NCBI RefSeq assembly: GCF_000505665.1 | Contig: NC_023033.1 | Span: forward strand, 1,950,313-2,014,312 | Reading direction: 5' to 3' | DNA from: Thermosynechococcus sp. NK55a | Lineage (GTDB): Bacteria > Cyanobacteriota > Cyanobacteriia > Thermosynechococcales > Thermosynechococcaceae | DNA length: 64,000 bases | Shown: piece by piece, positions 28,981 through 38,095 of the stretch | Layout of the letters: each line of letters opens with the position of its first letter | Numbering within the stretch: the first letter of the stretch is position 1 | Notes under the pieces: model-generated | Database searches by the model: none | Told to the model about the DNA's origin: nothing | The model's input: only the letters and a program-made list of their open reading frames with translations | Position numbers and translations under genes: made by a program

Positions 28981-30162
28981 ATGCTTGCTCGGATTCGCCA
29001 GATTACCCAAACCCTCACGCCCCGTCTCATTGAAATTCGTCGCCATTTGCACCGCTACCCCGAATTGAGTGGCCAAGAACATCAAACCGCTGCCTATGTG
29101 GCTGGGGTGCTGTCCTCCGTAGGCTTAACTGTACAGCAGGATGTGGGCAAAGTGGGGGTGATTGCTGAGCTGGAGGGGAATCCTCAAGAACAGCGGCTCT
29201 TGGCCATTCGCACCGATATGGATGCCCTGCCGATTCAAGAGCGCACCGGACTCGAGTTTAGCTCGAAACATACGGGGGTGATGCACGCCTGCGGCCACGA
29301 TGTCCACACGACAGTGGGTCTTGGCACGGCAATGGTCTTAGCCGCCCTCAAGGAGGAGTTCCCTGGCCGCGTGCGGTTTATTTTTCAGCCTGCGGAAGAA
29401 ATTGCCCAAGGGGCCAGTTGGATGATTGCTGACGGCGCCATGAAAGAGGTGAGTGCCATTTTGTCGCTCCATGTTTTCCCAAGTATTCCAGCGGGGGACG
29501 TGGCGGTGCGCTATGGTGCTTTGACAGCCGCTGCCGATGACATTGAGTTAACGATTTTGGGGGAATCGGGGCATGGGGCGCGCCCCCATGAAGCGGTGGA
29601 TGCCATTTGGATTGCTGCTCAAGTTATCAGTGCTTTGCAACAGGCCATTAGTCGTACCCAAAATCCGTTGCGCCCCGTGGTGCTCACTTTTGGCAAAATT
29701 CAGGGGGGACGGGCGGCCAATGTCATTGCTGATCAGGTAACACTTCAGGGAACCGTGCGATCGCTCCATCCGGAAACCCGTGCTACCCTTCCTACTTGGA
29801 TTGAGCAAATTGTGGCTAATGTCTGCCACGCCTACGGTGCCCGCTACCAGCTCCACTATCGGCGGGGGGTGCCGGGAGTGGAAAATACCCCCTACCTATC
29901 GCAATTGCTGGCCGAGGCGGCCACTGATGTGGTCGGTGCCCCCCATGTGCATATCTTGCCAGAACCGTCCCTTGGGGCAGAAGATTTTGCTCTTTACCTA
30001 GAGCACGCCCCCGGTGCGATGTTTCGCCTTGGCGTCGGGTTTCGCGATCGCCCCAACTATCCGCTGCATCACCCCGAATTTGATGTGGATGAACAGGCCA
30101 TTCCTGTGGGGGTCATGACCCTTGCCCATGCGGCCTGTCGCTATTGGCAGATTCCCTACTGA
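28981..30162 (+). CDS. M20D-family amidohydrolase (N-acyl-amino acid hydrolase type)
   Basis: The 393-residue protein has the dinuclear metal sites RTDMDALPIQE, MHACGHDVHT and PAEEIAQGA. It also has the dimerisation lid domain at about 185-300 and SLGAEDFALYLEHAPGA near the end. Relatives hydrolyse hippurate, indole-3-acetyl or N-acetyl amino acids; the true substrate is unknown. Its stop falls in an 11-bp tandem repeat (30155-30176). Confidence 0.9.
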   Translation: MLARIRQITQTLTPRLIEIRRHLHRYPELSGQEHQTAAYVAGVLSSVGLTVQQDVGKVGVIAELEGNPQEQRLLAIRTDMDALPIQERTGLEFSSKHTGVMHACGHDVHTTVGLGTAMVLAALKEEFPGRVRFIFQPAEEIAQGASWMIADGAMKEVSAILSLHVFPSIPAGDVAVRYGALTAAADDIELTILGESGHGARPHEAVDAIWIAAQVISALQQAISRTQNPLRPVVLTFGKIQGGRAANVIADQVTLQGTVRSLHPETRATLPTWIEQIVANVCHAYGARYQLHYRRGVPGVENTPYLSQLLAEAATDVVGAPHVHILPEPSLGAEDFALYLEHAPGAMFRLGVGFRDRPNYPLHHPEFDVDEQAIPVGVMTLAHAACRYWQIPY

Positions 30163-30176
30163 TGACCTACTAATGA
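30155..30176. repeat. 11-bp tandem duplication over the M20 stop codon
   Basis: The unit cctactgatga is followed directly by cctactaatga, one mismatch in 11. The first copy contains the TGA stop. Confidence 0.8.
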
Positions 30177-31309
30177 CGATTGGCCTGGTAGAGCATCCCT
30201 AGGGCGATCGCGCTCACAATTCCCTTCGGTAGCCAACTGGCCACCATCGGGTCCACCGCTCCACCCTCGCCAAAGGCAGTGAAAATAAAAGCGGCAACAT
30301 AGTAGCCAAAAATAATCACCACACTCAGCCCAAAGGCTCGTCCCTGTCCTTGGCGGGGAGAACTGATCCCCAAAACAGCGCCAATGACAGCAAAACTGAG
30401 ACACAAAAAGGGGAGGGAGAGCTTTTCCTGCAACTGCACCCGCCACTGCCGCAAGCGTTTGGTATCGCCACTTTCCGCCAAAATTTGCAAGTACCGATAG
30501 ATTTCGCGGCTGGTCATAAACTCTGGTACCCGCGTTTCCATAGCTAAATCAAGGGGGGTGCGGGGGTAGTCAAACCTTCGTTCTGAGAAGCTCTCGGCCA
30601 CATCATAGTTGCCATCGCCCCTGAGGTGGTGGTAGGTTCCCTGACGAAACAGCCACGCTGAGCCCTGCCACTGAGCTTTCTGGGCTGTAATAATTTCCCG
30701 CAACTGCCCCTGCTCAAAGTTCAACACCGTCACTTGAGCCATGACCTGCCCATCAAAACGATGGGCAAAAAAGAGTTGCTGCAGGTGTCCCTCGACAAAA
30801 CGACGGTAGAAGATATTGCGGGTCTGAAAGGTGGGTTGCGGGCGGTGGATCGCCACCTCCAAGGTCTTGATGGCGCGGTAGGCCATGGGGGGAGCCACCA
30901 GTTCATTGAGGGCAAAGGTGAAGAGCAAGGCACAGAACCCCGCTAAGAGCGCCGGTCGCACCAGACGCACTGGACTAACCCCACAGCTTTTACAGGCAAT
31001 CAGTTCACTGCGGCGGGAGAGTTGACTATAGGAAAGAAGCGCACTAAAAAGCATCGCCATGGGAATGCCCAGCACCGCGAAGGTGGGTAAGCGCAGAAAA
31101 AAAACTTGAATGGCACTGAGGAGGCCAAGGTTGTGCTCCACCATAGTGCGAATCAGGTAGAACACGGTACCAATAACAGCAGCGATCGCCGTAAAAATGC
31201 CAAAACCAAAGACAAAGGGGCGAATCATCTCCCGCAGGATATAGCGATCCAACAGGGAGAATCGCGGCTGCCAAGGCAGCTTCTGAAGAGGTCGGGCGAT
31301 CGCCAACAT
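30170..31309 (-). CDS. LptF/LptG-family (YjgP/YjgQ) permease
   Basis: These six-helix permeases lift lipopolysaccharide out of the inner membrane together with LptB. The 379-residue protein has YILREMIRPFVFGFGIFTAI at the start, the cytoplasmic coupling region GIPMAMLFSALLSYSQLSRRSELIA, a beta-jellyroll periplasmic part (about 135-290) and three C-terminal helices. Cyanobacteria often have a single LptF/G protein. LptB and LptC are not nearby. It is third in a minus-strand run with an ABC ATPase and a 136-residue protein. Confidence 0.9.
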   Translation of the reverse strand: MLAIARPLQKLPWQPRFSLLDRYILREMIRPFVFGFGIFTAIAAVIGTVFYLIRTMVEHNLGLLSAIQVFFLRLPTFAVLGIPMAMLFSALLSYSQLSRRSELIACKSCGVSPVRLVRPALLAGFCALLFTFALNELVAPPMAYRAIKTLEVAIHRPQPTFQTRNIFYRRFVEGHLQQLFFAHRFDGQVMAQVTVLNFEQGQLREIITAQKAQWQGSAWLFRQGTYHHLRGDGNYDVAESFSERRFDYPRTPLDLAMETRVPEFMTSREIYRYLQILAESGDTKRLRQWRVQLQEKLSLPFLCLSFAVIGAVLGISSPRQGQGRAFGLSVVIIFGYYVAAFIFTAFGEGGAVDPMVASWLPKGIVSAIALGMLYQANRH

Positions 31310-31312
31310 TAT

Positions 31313-31723
31313 CTATAGCCCCAGGCGAGGTTTTGCCAACTTCCAATAACGAAAGAATCGCTTCAAATCTGCATTGGCTGGCAAGGTAACAAAGGGCTCT
31401 GGCTCTAGGATCTCCAGGGGATAGGCCAATTGCCCACAAATGGCGCGAAAGCGGGGGCTAGGACTTGCCATCGTCACCAGGCGATCGCCCCCGTGCACCT
31501 CCACAAAGGCATTCACCAAGGGCGCCACCTCACCACGGTACATTTGCACAGGTAGATCCAGCAGGCACTCATAGAGAAACACCAGCCGCTTCAGACGAAT
31601 TTGCCATTCCTTGAGCAAGGCCACATCCCAGACAAAAATTGCCGGTGCTGTCGGGTAGCGGCTAAAGATTGGGGCCTTAGGGTCGAGGCAGTCCCCATGT
31701 ACCCAGAGAATTGGCTGCCCCAT
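31313..31723 (-). CDS. Conserved hypothetical protein with a photolyase-like N-terminal look
   Basis: The 136-residue protein is soluble. Its opening (QPILWVHGDCLDP, then PAIFVWDVALLKEW) faintly recalls the Rossmann-like domain of DNA photolyases, but the FAD-binding half is absent and the likeness may be chance. Its ATG overlaps the last base of the upstream ABC ATPase gene, and LptF/G follows after 3 bases, so the three are in one operon. The function is unknown. Confidence 0.65.
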   Translation of the reverse strand: MGQPILWVHGDCLDPKAPIFSRYPTAPAIFVWDVALLKEWQIRLKRLVFLYECLLDLPVQMYRGEVAPLVNAFVEVHGGDRLVTMASPSPRFRAICGQLAYPLEILEPEPFVTLPANADLKRFFRYWKLAKPRLGL

Positions 31724-32751
31724 TAGCGTTGCATGACCTCTTTTTTCAACTGTTTGCTGTCCCGCTGCGCTGCGGCTGCCAAGTCGGCATCCAAGAGGGT
31801 TTGACCGGTGGCTGCCAAATAGACATCATCTAGACTAGGTCGTGATTGCGCCAAGCTAAAGAGGGGCAGTCCTGCTTCCTCTAGCGCCGTTCTAATGGCT
31901 GCGATCGCCACAGTGACATCTGTGACTACCAGATTTAAGGAGTTGCCTTGGTTGGTGTTAATCAGGACGGATTTGACGCAGTCCAATTGACTGAGAAGAC
32001 CCTGCGCCATTTGCGCCTCTTGACGCGGTGTGAATTCCCGCACCCGCAACGTGACGCGATCGCCCCCGATATTAGCCTTGAGTTCCTCAGGAGAACCACT
32101 GGCAATCACCTGTCCCTTATCCAGAATCACCAAGCGATCGCTGAGGAGATCCACCTCCTCCAGGTAGTGGCTGGTCAAGATAATCGTCAGTCCTTGGGCC
32201 TTGAGATCCCGCAGCACATCCCAAATCACTTGGCGACTTTCAATGTCGAGACCTACGGTGGGTTCATCCAAGACAAGCACTTGGGGTTGGTGTAGAAGTC
32301 CCGCTGCAAGATCAAAGCGTTTGCGAATGCCACCAGAGTAGGTGCCACACTGGCGATCGCGCCATTGCAGCAGATCTAAGCGTGCCAGCACCGCCTCAAT
32401 GCGCTCCGGAATCAGGGCACGGGGAATGTGGTACAGCGCCGCCTGCAATTCTAGAAATTCCTGACCCGTAAGAATTTTATCGAGGGCCACCTCTTGGGCC
32501 ACATAGCCTAATTTTTGGCGCACCAAATGGGGTTGGTGGAGCACCGAGAAGCCGCAGACTTCCAGTAGCCCCGCATCCGGTTGCGAGAGGGTACACAGAC
32601 AGCGCAGCGTTGTCGTTTTCCCTGAGCCATTTGGCCCCAGCACCCCAAAAATTTCCCCTTGATGGGCTGTAAAGGAGACATCGGCCACCGCTGTAATGGC
32701 CCCGTAGGACTTCTTGAGATGTTCGACCTTTACCGTGGCTGTCATGGTCAT
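31723..32751 (-). CDS. ABC transporter ATP-binding protein (DrrA/CcmA type)
   Basis: The protein has Walker A GPNGSGKTTTLR, Q-loop YVAQEVALDKILT, signature TYSGGIRKRFDLA and Walker B VLVLDEPTVGLD. It also has the C-terminal extension ending RPSLDDVYLAATGQ, which marks the DrrA drug/lipid exporter branch. No DrrB permease gene is adjacent. The starts at 32751 and 32745 are similar in quality, and the frame also extends to 32778. It heads the operon with the 136-residue protein and LptF/G, but it is not a typical LptB. Confidence 0.87.
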   Translation of the reverse strand: MTMTATVKVEHLKKSYGAITAVADVSFTAHQGEIFGVLGPNGSGKTTTLRCLCTLSQPDAGLLEVCGFSVLHQPHLVRQKLGYVAQEVALDKILTGQEFLELQAALYHIPRALIPERIEAVLARLDLLQWRDRQCGTYSGGIRKRFDLAAGLLHQPQVLVLDEPTVGLDIESRQVIWDVLRDLKAQGLTIILTSHYLEEVDLLSDRLVILDKGQVIASGSPEELKANIGGDRVTLRVREFTPRQEAQMAQGLLSQLDCVKSVLINTNQGNSLNLVVTDVTVAIAAIRTALEEAGLPLFSLAQSRPSLDDVYLAATGQTLLDADLAAAAQRDSKQLKKEVMQR

Positions 32752-32850
32752 TAACTCTGTGTGCGATTCCTTTAACATTTTGACAGATATTTCTCCTTGC
32801 TTTGGGGTGCGTGCTACAACAGCAACTAGAGCCTATTGGGTAGGGGTCCC

Positions 32851-34941
32851 ATGGCCACTGCTGAAACTACACCCATTGCCGTAGTCATGCACCTCACGGG
32901 CGATCGCCTGCGATTGCGGATTCAAGAACTGAAAACCGATGTCGGCTTTCGCGATTCCTTGACTGCCTACCTGAAAACCCTCCGAGGTATCAAGTCTGTT
33001 CACGTTAACCCCCTTGCCGCCTCGATCACCATTGAGTATCACCTCGAGCAAATCACTCCCCTGCAACTGCTCGCGGCCATTCAATTTTGGGGGGATGTCC
33101 AGATCATCGGCCAAGGCAATAGGGGCTTGCAAAACCTCACCCGCGCCTTTGATCTCGAACCCGAAGAAGTCGGCAACAAACTCACCTCCATGGGCGGGTT
33201 TCTCATAGGCGGCTACGTGGGCGATATGCTCGGTGGCATGGCGGGGGGAACGGCGGGTGGTCTGTTTATGGGGCCTGCGGGTGTAGTCATGGGGGTGCAA
33301 GTGGGCACCTTTGTTGGTGGCGTCATTGGTGCGCGACTGGGGATGGAAGCCAGTGAGCAGATGACCCAACTGCAATTTACTGCCCTTGAGGAAACTCCAG
33401 AACGGCTCGTGAAAGCTCTGGAGATTCGCAGCGGTGACAAAATTGGCGGTGCAGCCGGTGAAATTGCTGGCGGCTTGGCGGGACAAGTGGTCTTAGGACC
33501 TGTGGGTGAAACCCTTGGGCGCATGGTGGGCAATATGGTTGGTTCGCAACTCGGGGAAGATCTGGGGCGACAGTTAGCCGAGCCATCCCCTGAGGAACCT
33601 TCTCCCCCCTCGCTGCATCTTTTCCTGGAGTGGTGGGTGAAAACCAGTCAAACCTTTATGAAGGAAACGCTATTGGGCACCCTCGGTGGAATTGTGGCAC
33701 GGGCAATGCTGGGTCCTCAAGCCGAAGCTGAGGGCATCCGAGCCGGTACCCGGATTAGTCGTCATCTCGATATGCAACAGTCCAACACCGCACCAGGAGA
33801 GAAAAAGTATAATCCTAAAGTAATAGCCTATGGAGATGTCCAGCGCGACAGGAGCGAACTAATGCTCGATACAATCTTACTCCTCATTATCGTCGTGATG
33901 GGAATTGCCGTTGGCTTCAACAGCATTGACCTACTCCCAGAAACAGTTCTTGCTCAAGTGGCCAATGTGCGGGGATTGCAGTGGGTCATGGCTGGCTTTG
34001 GCGCCATCGTTGGCATTGCCCTTGGCTTATTGTTGCAGTCGCTTTACCATCGTCTCGAGCGCAGTATCCGCCAATTGCCTCCGGAAACGCTCCTGTCGCG
34101 GGCAGTGGGTCTTGTTGTGGGGCTGCTCCTTGCCAATTTGATGCTGGCACCGATTTTTCTGTTGCCCATTCCCAAGGACTTCTCCTTTATTAAGCCTCTG
34201 ATTGCTGTTCTCACTAGCATTCTCTTTGCCTATTCGGGGACAACCTTGGCTGATAGCCACGGACCTGCCCTACTGCGGTTAATTAACCCCAATGCTGTTG
34301 CCAGCAGCCTTCTGGCGGAGGGAATGCTCAAACCTGCCCGTGCAAAGGTGCTGGATACCAGTTGCATTATCGATGGCCGCATTGAGGCGCTGTTGAATCT
34401 AGGGGTATTTGAAGGGCAAATCATTGTGCCCCAGTTTGTGCTTCAGGAGTTGCAACTGATTGCCGATGCGGGGAATGAGCAAAAACGGATTCGCGGTCGG
34501 CGGGGTCTAGATGTCCTCAATCGCCTCCAAGCTAGTTTGGGTGATCGCATTGTCATTCACTCTGCAGACTATCCAGAATTAACGACGGTGGACGCCAAGC
34601 TAGTGCGCCTGTGCCAAGAGATCAACGGCACCCTGGTCACCAATGATTTGAATCTGAACAAAGTTGCCCGCTTCCAGAAAGTGGATGTCTTTAACGTCAA
34701 TGAAGTTGCCCAAGCCCTGCGTCCCATTTATCTCCCTGGGGATACGCTGGAGTTGAAAATTCTTAAGGAAGGCAAAGAGCCTGCCCAAGGGGTGGGATAC
34801 CTTGAGGATGGCACCATGGTGGTGGTGGAAGAAGGGGTGGATCACATTGGCGATCAACTCTCGGTGGTCGTCACCAGTGCCCTGCAAACTTCAGCAGGAC
34901 GGATGATTTTTGCCCGTCTGCAAATGCCAACCATGGCCTAA
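32851..34941 (+). CDS. Fusion of HMA-like and glycine-zipper region with a YacL-type PIN-TRAM membrane protein
   Basis: The protein is about 696 residues long. Part one (1-335) holds an HMA-like domain without CxxC (about 8-75), two glycine-zipper blocks (GGYVGDMLGGMAGGTAGGLF and AGEIAGGLAGQVVLGPVGET) and a linker. Part two begins MLDTILLLIIVVMG at codon 338, adds four membrane helices, then a PIN nuclease domain (LDTSCIIDGR, VTNDLNLN) and a TRAM domain at the end. Part two alone matches free-standing YacL-like proteins in length. An internal ATG with AGGAG and a TATAAT lies at the junction, so part two may also be made alone. Confidence 0.82.
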   Translation: MATAETTPIAVVMHLTGDRLRLRIQELKTDVGFRDSLTAYLKTLRGIKSVHVNPLAASITIEYHLEQITPLQLLAAIQFWGDVQIIGQGNRGLQNLTRAFDLEPEEVGNKLTSMGGFLIGGYVGDMLGGMAGGTAGGLFMGPAGVVMGVQVGTFVGGVIGARLGMEASEQMTQLQFTALEETPERLVKALEIRSGDKIGGAAGEIAGGLAGQVVLGPVGETLGRMVGNMVGSQLGEDLGRQLAEPSPEEPSPPSLHLFLEWWVKTSQTFMKETLLGTLGGIVARAMLGPQAEAEGIRAGTRISRHLDMQQSNTAPGEKKYNPKVIAYGDVQRDRSELMLDTILLLIIVVMGIAVGFNSIDLLPETVLAQVANVRGLQWVMAGFGAIVGIALGLLLQSLYHRLERSIRQLPPETLLSRAVGLVVGLLLANLMLAPIFLLPIPKDFSFIKPLIAVLTSILFAYSGTTLADSHGPALLRLINPNAVASSLLAEGMLKPARAKVLDTSCIIDGRIEALLNLGVFEGQIIVPQFVLQELQLIADAGNEQKRIRGRRGLDVLNRLQASLGDRIVIHSADYPELTTVDAKLVRLCQEINGTLVTNDLNLNKVARFQKVDVFNVNEVAQALRPIYLPGDTLELKILKEGKEPAQGVGYLEDGTMVVVEEGVDHIGDQLSVVVTSALQTSAGRMIFARLQMPTMA
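33808..33864 (+). promoter_or_regulatory. Possible internal promoter and ribosome-binding site for the PIN-TRAM half
   Basis: Inside the fusion gene, TATAAT (33808-33813) lies 49 bases upstream of an in-frame ATG (33862) that is preceded by AGGAG (33850-33854). This ATG is where a free-standing YacL-like protein would start. A clear -35 box is missing. Confidence 0.4.
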
Positions 34942-34966
34942 GTTCGCCCTTTTAGGGGGTCTGCTG

Positions 34967-37177
34967 ATGACCCATGAGTCACCCAAGCCCACTTCACCCC
35001 CACGGCTGGTTTTACCGTGGGTCTGGGGTTTATTTGTTTTTAGCCTGCTATTTCTGCTGGGCGTATTGTTGGCAACAGTCTGGCAACCGACACTCTTTCC
35101 CATCGATTTGGTCAATCCAGATCAATTGCGACCTCTACCGGACCTCTTGCAAATGCCTTCGGATCAGATGAGTAGGTGGTGGCCGGTCATGGTTGCGGGA
35201 ATGGTGGCGATCGCCCTCAATTTTATTCCCAGCAATAATGTCACCCGCCTCATTATGCGCCTCATTGTCATTCTCTTTGGCTGTCGCTATCTGGTGTGGC
35301 GTGGCTGGGTGACGCTGAATGATGCCCACTGGTTGAGTTTTGGAGCAAGTGTCGGTTTCTACGGTCTTGAGCTACTGTACTTTTTGACCTATGTGCTCTA
35401 CTTTTATCAAACGGCATGGCTGACAACTGCCTGGCGATCGCGCCAGGCCAATCACTACCAGCAGGCGGTTCTTAGTGGTGAATACTGCCCCAGTGTCGAT
35501 GTTTTCATTCCCACCTACAATGAAGCCCCCTACATTTTGCAGCGAACTATTATTGGCTGCCAGGCAATGAATTACAGAAACAAAACCATCTATGTCCTTG
35601 ACGATGGCCGTCGTCCGGAAATTGCCGATCTCTGTGAGCAGCTAGGGGTCAACTATCTCACTCGCCCCACCAATGAACACCGCAAAGCAGGGAATCTTAA
35701 CCATGCCCTGAAACACACCCGCGGCGAACTGATTGTTGTTTTTGATGCCGACTTTATTCCCTTTCAGAACTTCCTGACTCGCACAGTGGGCTTTTTTCAG
35801 GATGATCAGGTGTCCATGGTGCAAACCCCCCAGCACTTTTTTAACCCTGACTATTACTCCCGAAACCTTGGCATTGAGTTTATGATGCCCGGGGATATGG
35901 AGTACTTTTTTGGGTTTATTCAGCCGGGACGGGACTTCGGCAACGCTATTATTTGCTGCGGTACCTCCTATGTCGTTCGCCGCCGTGACCTAGAAGCCAT
36001 CGGTGGATACTATACCCGCTGTGTGGTGGAAGATTTCCAAACAGGGACAAAGATGCAGATTGCTGGTTACCGTTTGATCTATCTCAATGAAATTCTCAGT
36101 ATGGGGGAATCTCCCCGCAATTTTCAGGATTATTTAGAGCAACGGCTGCGCTGGCTCCAAGGGAATATGCAAATCTATTTCTGTGGCGATGATCTTCCCA
36201 TCTGGTCAAAGCTCTCTTGGTTTCAGCGCAGTTGTCACCTATCGCTGCTGCTGTACAACATCAATCCCTTTATCCGCACCTGCTTTCTCATTGGCCCATT
36301 TTTGAGCCTGATGACGGGCATTTCCCTGACAGTAGCCACCTTGAGCGAGTATCTTTTCTACGCCCTGCCCTACACCCTGCTGATGATCGCCACCTTTAGC
36401 TGGGCTACAGAAGGACGGTATTTTTCGATCTGGGGTGAGGTTCATGAAGTCACCTTTGCCTTTCCAGGTATGGTGCAACTGATTAAAATCCTCCGCAATC
36501 CCTTTGGCAAAATTGGCAGCATTGTCACTAATAAAGGAACAGTGTCCAATCGCAAATGTTTGAATTTACGCTTTACGTGGCCATTGGTTGTCTTTGTGGT
36601 GGCGGTGGGAGTGGGGATCTTTATCCGCTATGGTGGCTACTGGCTCCACATTTGGCCGCCAATGGAGTATGAACGGTCGGGTTTAGAGCTGATGTTGGCT
36701 TGGACCATCTATAACGCCTTTATTGCCTTAATTGCTGTTTTATCCGCCATTGATCAGCCTACCCGTCGCCAGAGCGATCGCTTCCCCGTTTGCACTGTGT
36801 GTCGCTTTCAACTGGGGAATCAAACCTACTGGGGCTATACCCGGGATCTTTCGGAGACAGGGGCGGCTCTATTACTGACCGCTGGCCGGTTTGTGGAAGA
36901 CCAAGGCAATCAGGTGGGGACGCTCACTTTTTTAGAGCAGGACTTTAGTGTGACCGCAGCTGTTGTTCGCAGCCGTGCAGAAGACGAGAAATGCTGTATT
37001 TACCTGCGGTTTCTTGAGGTCGGTGATGAGGCACAGCGGGGCCTAGTACAACTGCTCTATGGTGGCCTCACATGGTGGCACAAACCGAAAGCCCCCAATG
37101 GCCTAGATGCCTTTTGGCCAATGTTGATTCGTCTATTCGACTTTCGATCGCTCTTTAGCCTCTATAGCAATAACTAG
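34967..37177 (+). CDS. Cellulose synthase catalytic subunit with PilZ domain (BcsA/XcsA-like)
   Basis: This processive GT2 enzyme polymerises UDP-glucose to beta-1,4-glucan and exports it through its own membrane channel. From the ATG at 34967 (after AGGGGGT) it has 736 residues. N-terminal helices are followed by the GT2 domain with DVFIPTYNEAP, FDADFIP, VVEDFQTGTKMQ and QRLRW. Then come membrane helices and a PilZ domain with RRQSDRF and DLSETGA, which bind c-di-GMP. A cellulose synthase of this kind (XcsA, Tll0007) is reported to drive cell aggregation in Thermosynechococcus vulcanus, as I recall. No bcsB or bcsZ is adjacent. Confidence 0.92.
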   Translation: MTHESPKPTSPPRLVLPWVWGLFVFSLLFLLGVLLATVWQPTLFPIDLVNPDQLRPLPDLLQMPSDQMSRWWPVMVAGMVAIALNFIPSNNVTRLIMRLIVILFGCRYLVWRGWVTLNDAHWLSFGASVGFYGLELLYFLTYVLYFYQTAWLTTAWRSRQANHYQQAVLSGEYCPSVDVFIPTYNEAPYILQRTIIGCQAMNYRNKTIYVLDDGRRPEIADLCEQLGVNYLTRPTNEHRKAGNLNHALKHTRGELIVVFDADFIPFQNFLTRTVGFFQDDQVSMVQTPQHFFNPDYYSRNLGIEFMMPGDMEYFFGFIQPGRDFGNAIICCGTSYVVRRRDLEAIGGYYTRCVVEDFQTGTKMQIAGYRLIYLNEILSMGESPRNFQDYLEQRLRWLQGNMQIYFCGDDLPIWSKLSWFQRSCHLSLLLYNINPFIRTCFLIGPFLSLMTGISLTVATLSEYLFYALPYTLLMIATFSWATEGRYFSIWGEVHEVTFAFPGMVQLIKILRNPFGKIGSIVTNKGTVSNRKCLNLRFTWPLVVFVVAVGVGIFIRYGGYWLHIWPPMEYERSGLELMLAWTIYNAFIALIAVLSAIDQPTRRQSDRFPVCTVCRFQLGNQTYWGYTRDLSETGAALLLTAGRFVEDQGNQVGTLTFLEQDFSVTAAVVRSRAEDEKCCIYLRFLEVGDEAQRGLVQLLYGGLTWWHKPKAPNGLDAFWPMLIRLFDFRSLFSLYSNN

Positions 37178-37582
37178 GAACAACTGACCATCGGCTCACG
37201 GCTTAAAAATTTGCCCTGGGGGACAACGACAGTTGGGCAACAGGGGAGATGTCAACGTATTCTTTTGAATAACGCCGGCTCCCATCCAGGCACAACTAGG
37301 ACCCGTTACTGGTGACCATGCCTAAAGTTGGCCGTCAAAATTTCTACAGATAGGGGATTTACCAGTGGGGGCACCGCTCACCCCTGACTCCCCACTAATC
37401 ATTACTAAATCATTTCGTACTAATCATTTCGTAGCGATTGCCGTTCTTGGGTAATAGCTCCGGAGCCCCACTGATCTAGAGATGCTTAAGAAAACTAGCA
37501 AGGCCTACCCTGTGTCATTTCCAGTTCTTGAGAACTACCATACTGCCTGTGCAGCCCTTTTTGCAGGGTGGTAAAAGCTGCT
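37178..37582. other. Non-coding spacer with short tandem repeats
   Basis: This 405-base spacer lies between the convergent cellulose synthase and TPR genes. It contains a 14-bp tandem repeat, aatcatttcgta plus 2 bases (37408-37433), with a degenerate third unit before it. A dyad AGTTCT-TG-AGAACT lies at 37523-37536, and a weak hairpin (ttgccc / gggcaa, 37211-37240) lies after the cellulose synthase gene. I see no gene or tRNA. Confidence 0.6.
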
Positions 37583-38077
37583 TTATAACCAAGCTACCAA
37601 GAGTGTGGCCACGCCCAAGCCCGTGAGGGCAATCCAAATGAAGGCATTTGGTAAAGGAGTAGCGGGGGGCGGTGGTTCTTGGGGTTTTGGGGTGGGAGCC
37701 GATGGCCTTTTCGAGGAGCGGCGATTGGGGGAGGTGTAGCTGCGATCGCCCAGGTGGGATAGGTCAGGAATTTCGCTATACCATTCTGGACGGCGTTTCA
37801 GTTGGGGAGCCTCCAAAATCGCTAGCAAGCGACGACTTTCCTGCCGCGTGTGAGGATCGGGATGCCGTTGGAGTTGACGGCAGAGACTCACGGCTGCCCC
37901 TTGATCGCCAGCAGCGCTATAAGCTGTGACTAACCAGAGACTAATTTCTCCTGATTGCACCGCATTTCCCTCAGCCAGCGCCGCCGCCTGTCCCAACAGG
38001 GCAACGGACTGTTGATAGTTGCCCCGCTCAAAAGCCTCTTGTCCTTGTTGAAAGAGGACAGCTACCGCATCCGTCAT
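37583..38077 (-). CDS. TPR-like protein with C-terminal membrane anchor
   Basis: The 164-residue protein starts with tetratricopeptide-like helices (QGQEAFERGNYQQSVALLGQ, then a second pair to about 95). It continues with a Pro/Ser-rich linker (about 110-140) and one C-terminal transmembrane helix (IWIALTGLGVATLLVAWL). This is a tail-anchored protein with its TPR in the cytoplasm. The partner is unknown. ureC lies just upstream, 18 bases away on the same strand, so it may be co-transcribed. Confidence 0.78.
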   Translation of the reverse strand: MTDAVAVLFQQGQEAFERGNYQQSVALLGQAAALAEGNAVQSGEISLWLVTAYSAAGDQGAAVSLCRQLQRHPDPHTRQESRRLLAILEAPQLKRRPEWYSEIPDLSHLGDRSYTSPNRRSSKRPSAPTPKPQEPPPPATPLPNAFIWIALTGLGVATLLVAWL

Positions 38078-38095
38078 TGCTTAAACTTAATAAAC

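Noticed and set aside
37211-37240. Hairpin after the cellulose synthase gene as a terminator
   Set aside because: The stem is only 6 bp with an 18-base loop and no following T tract.
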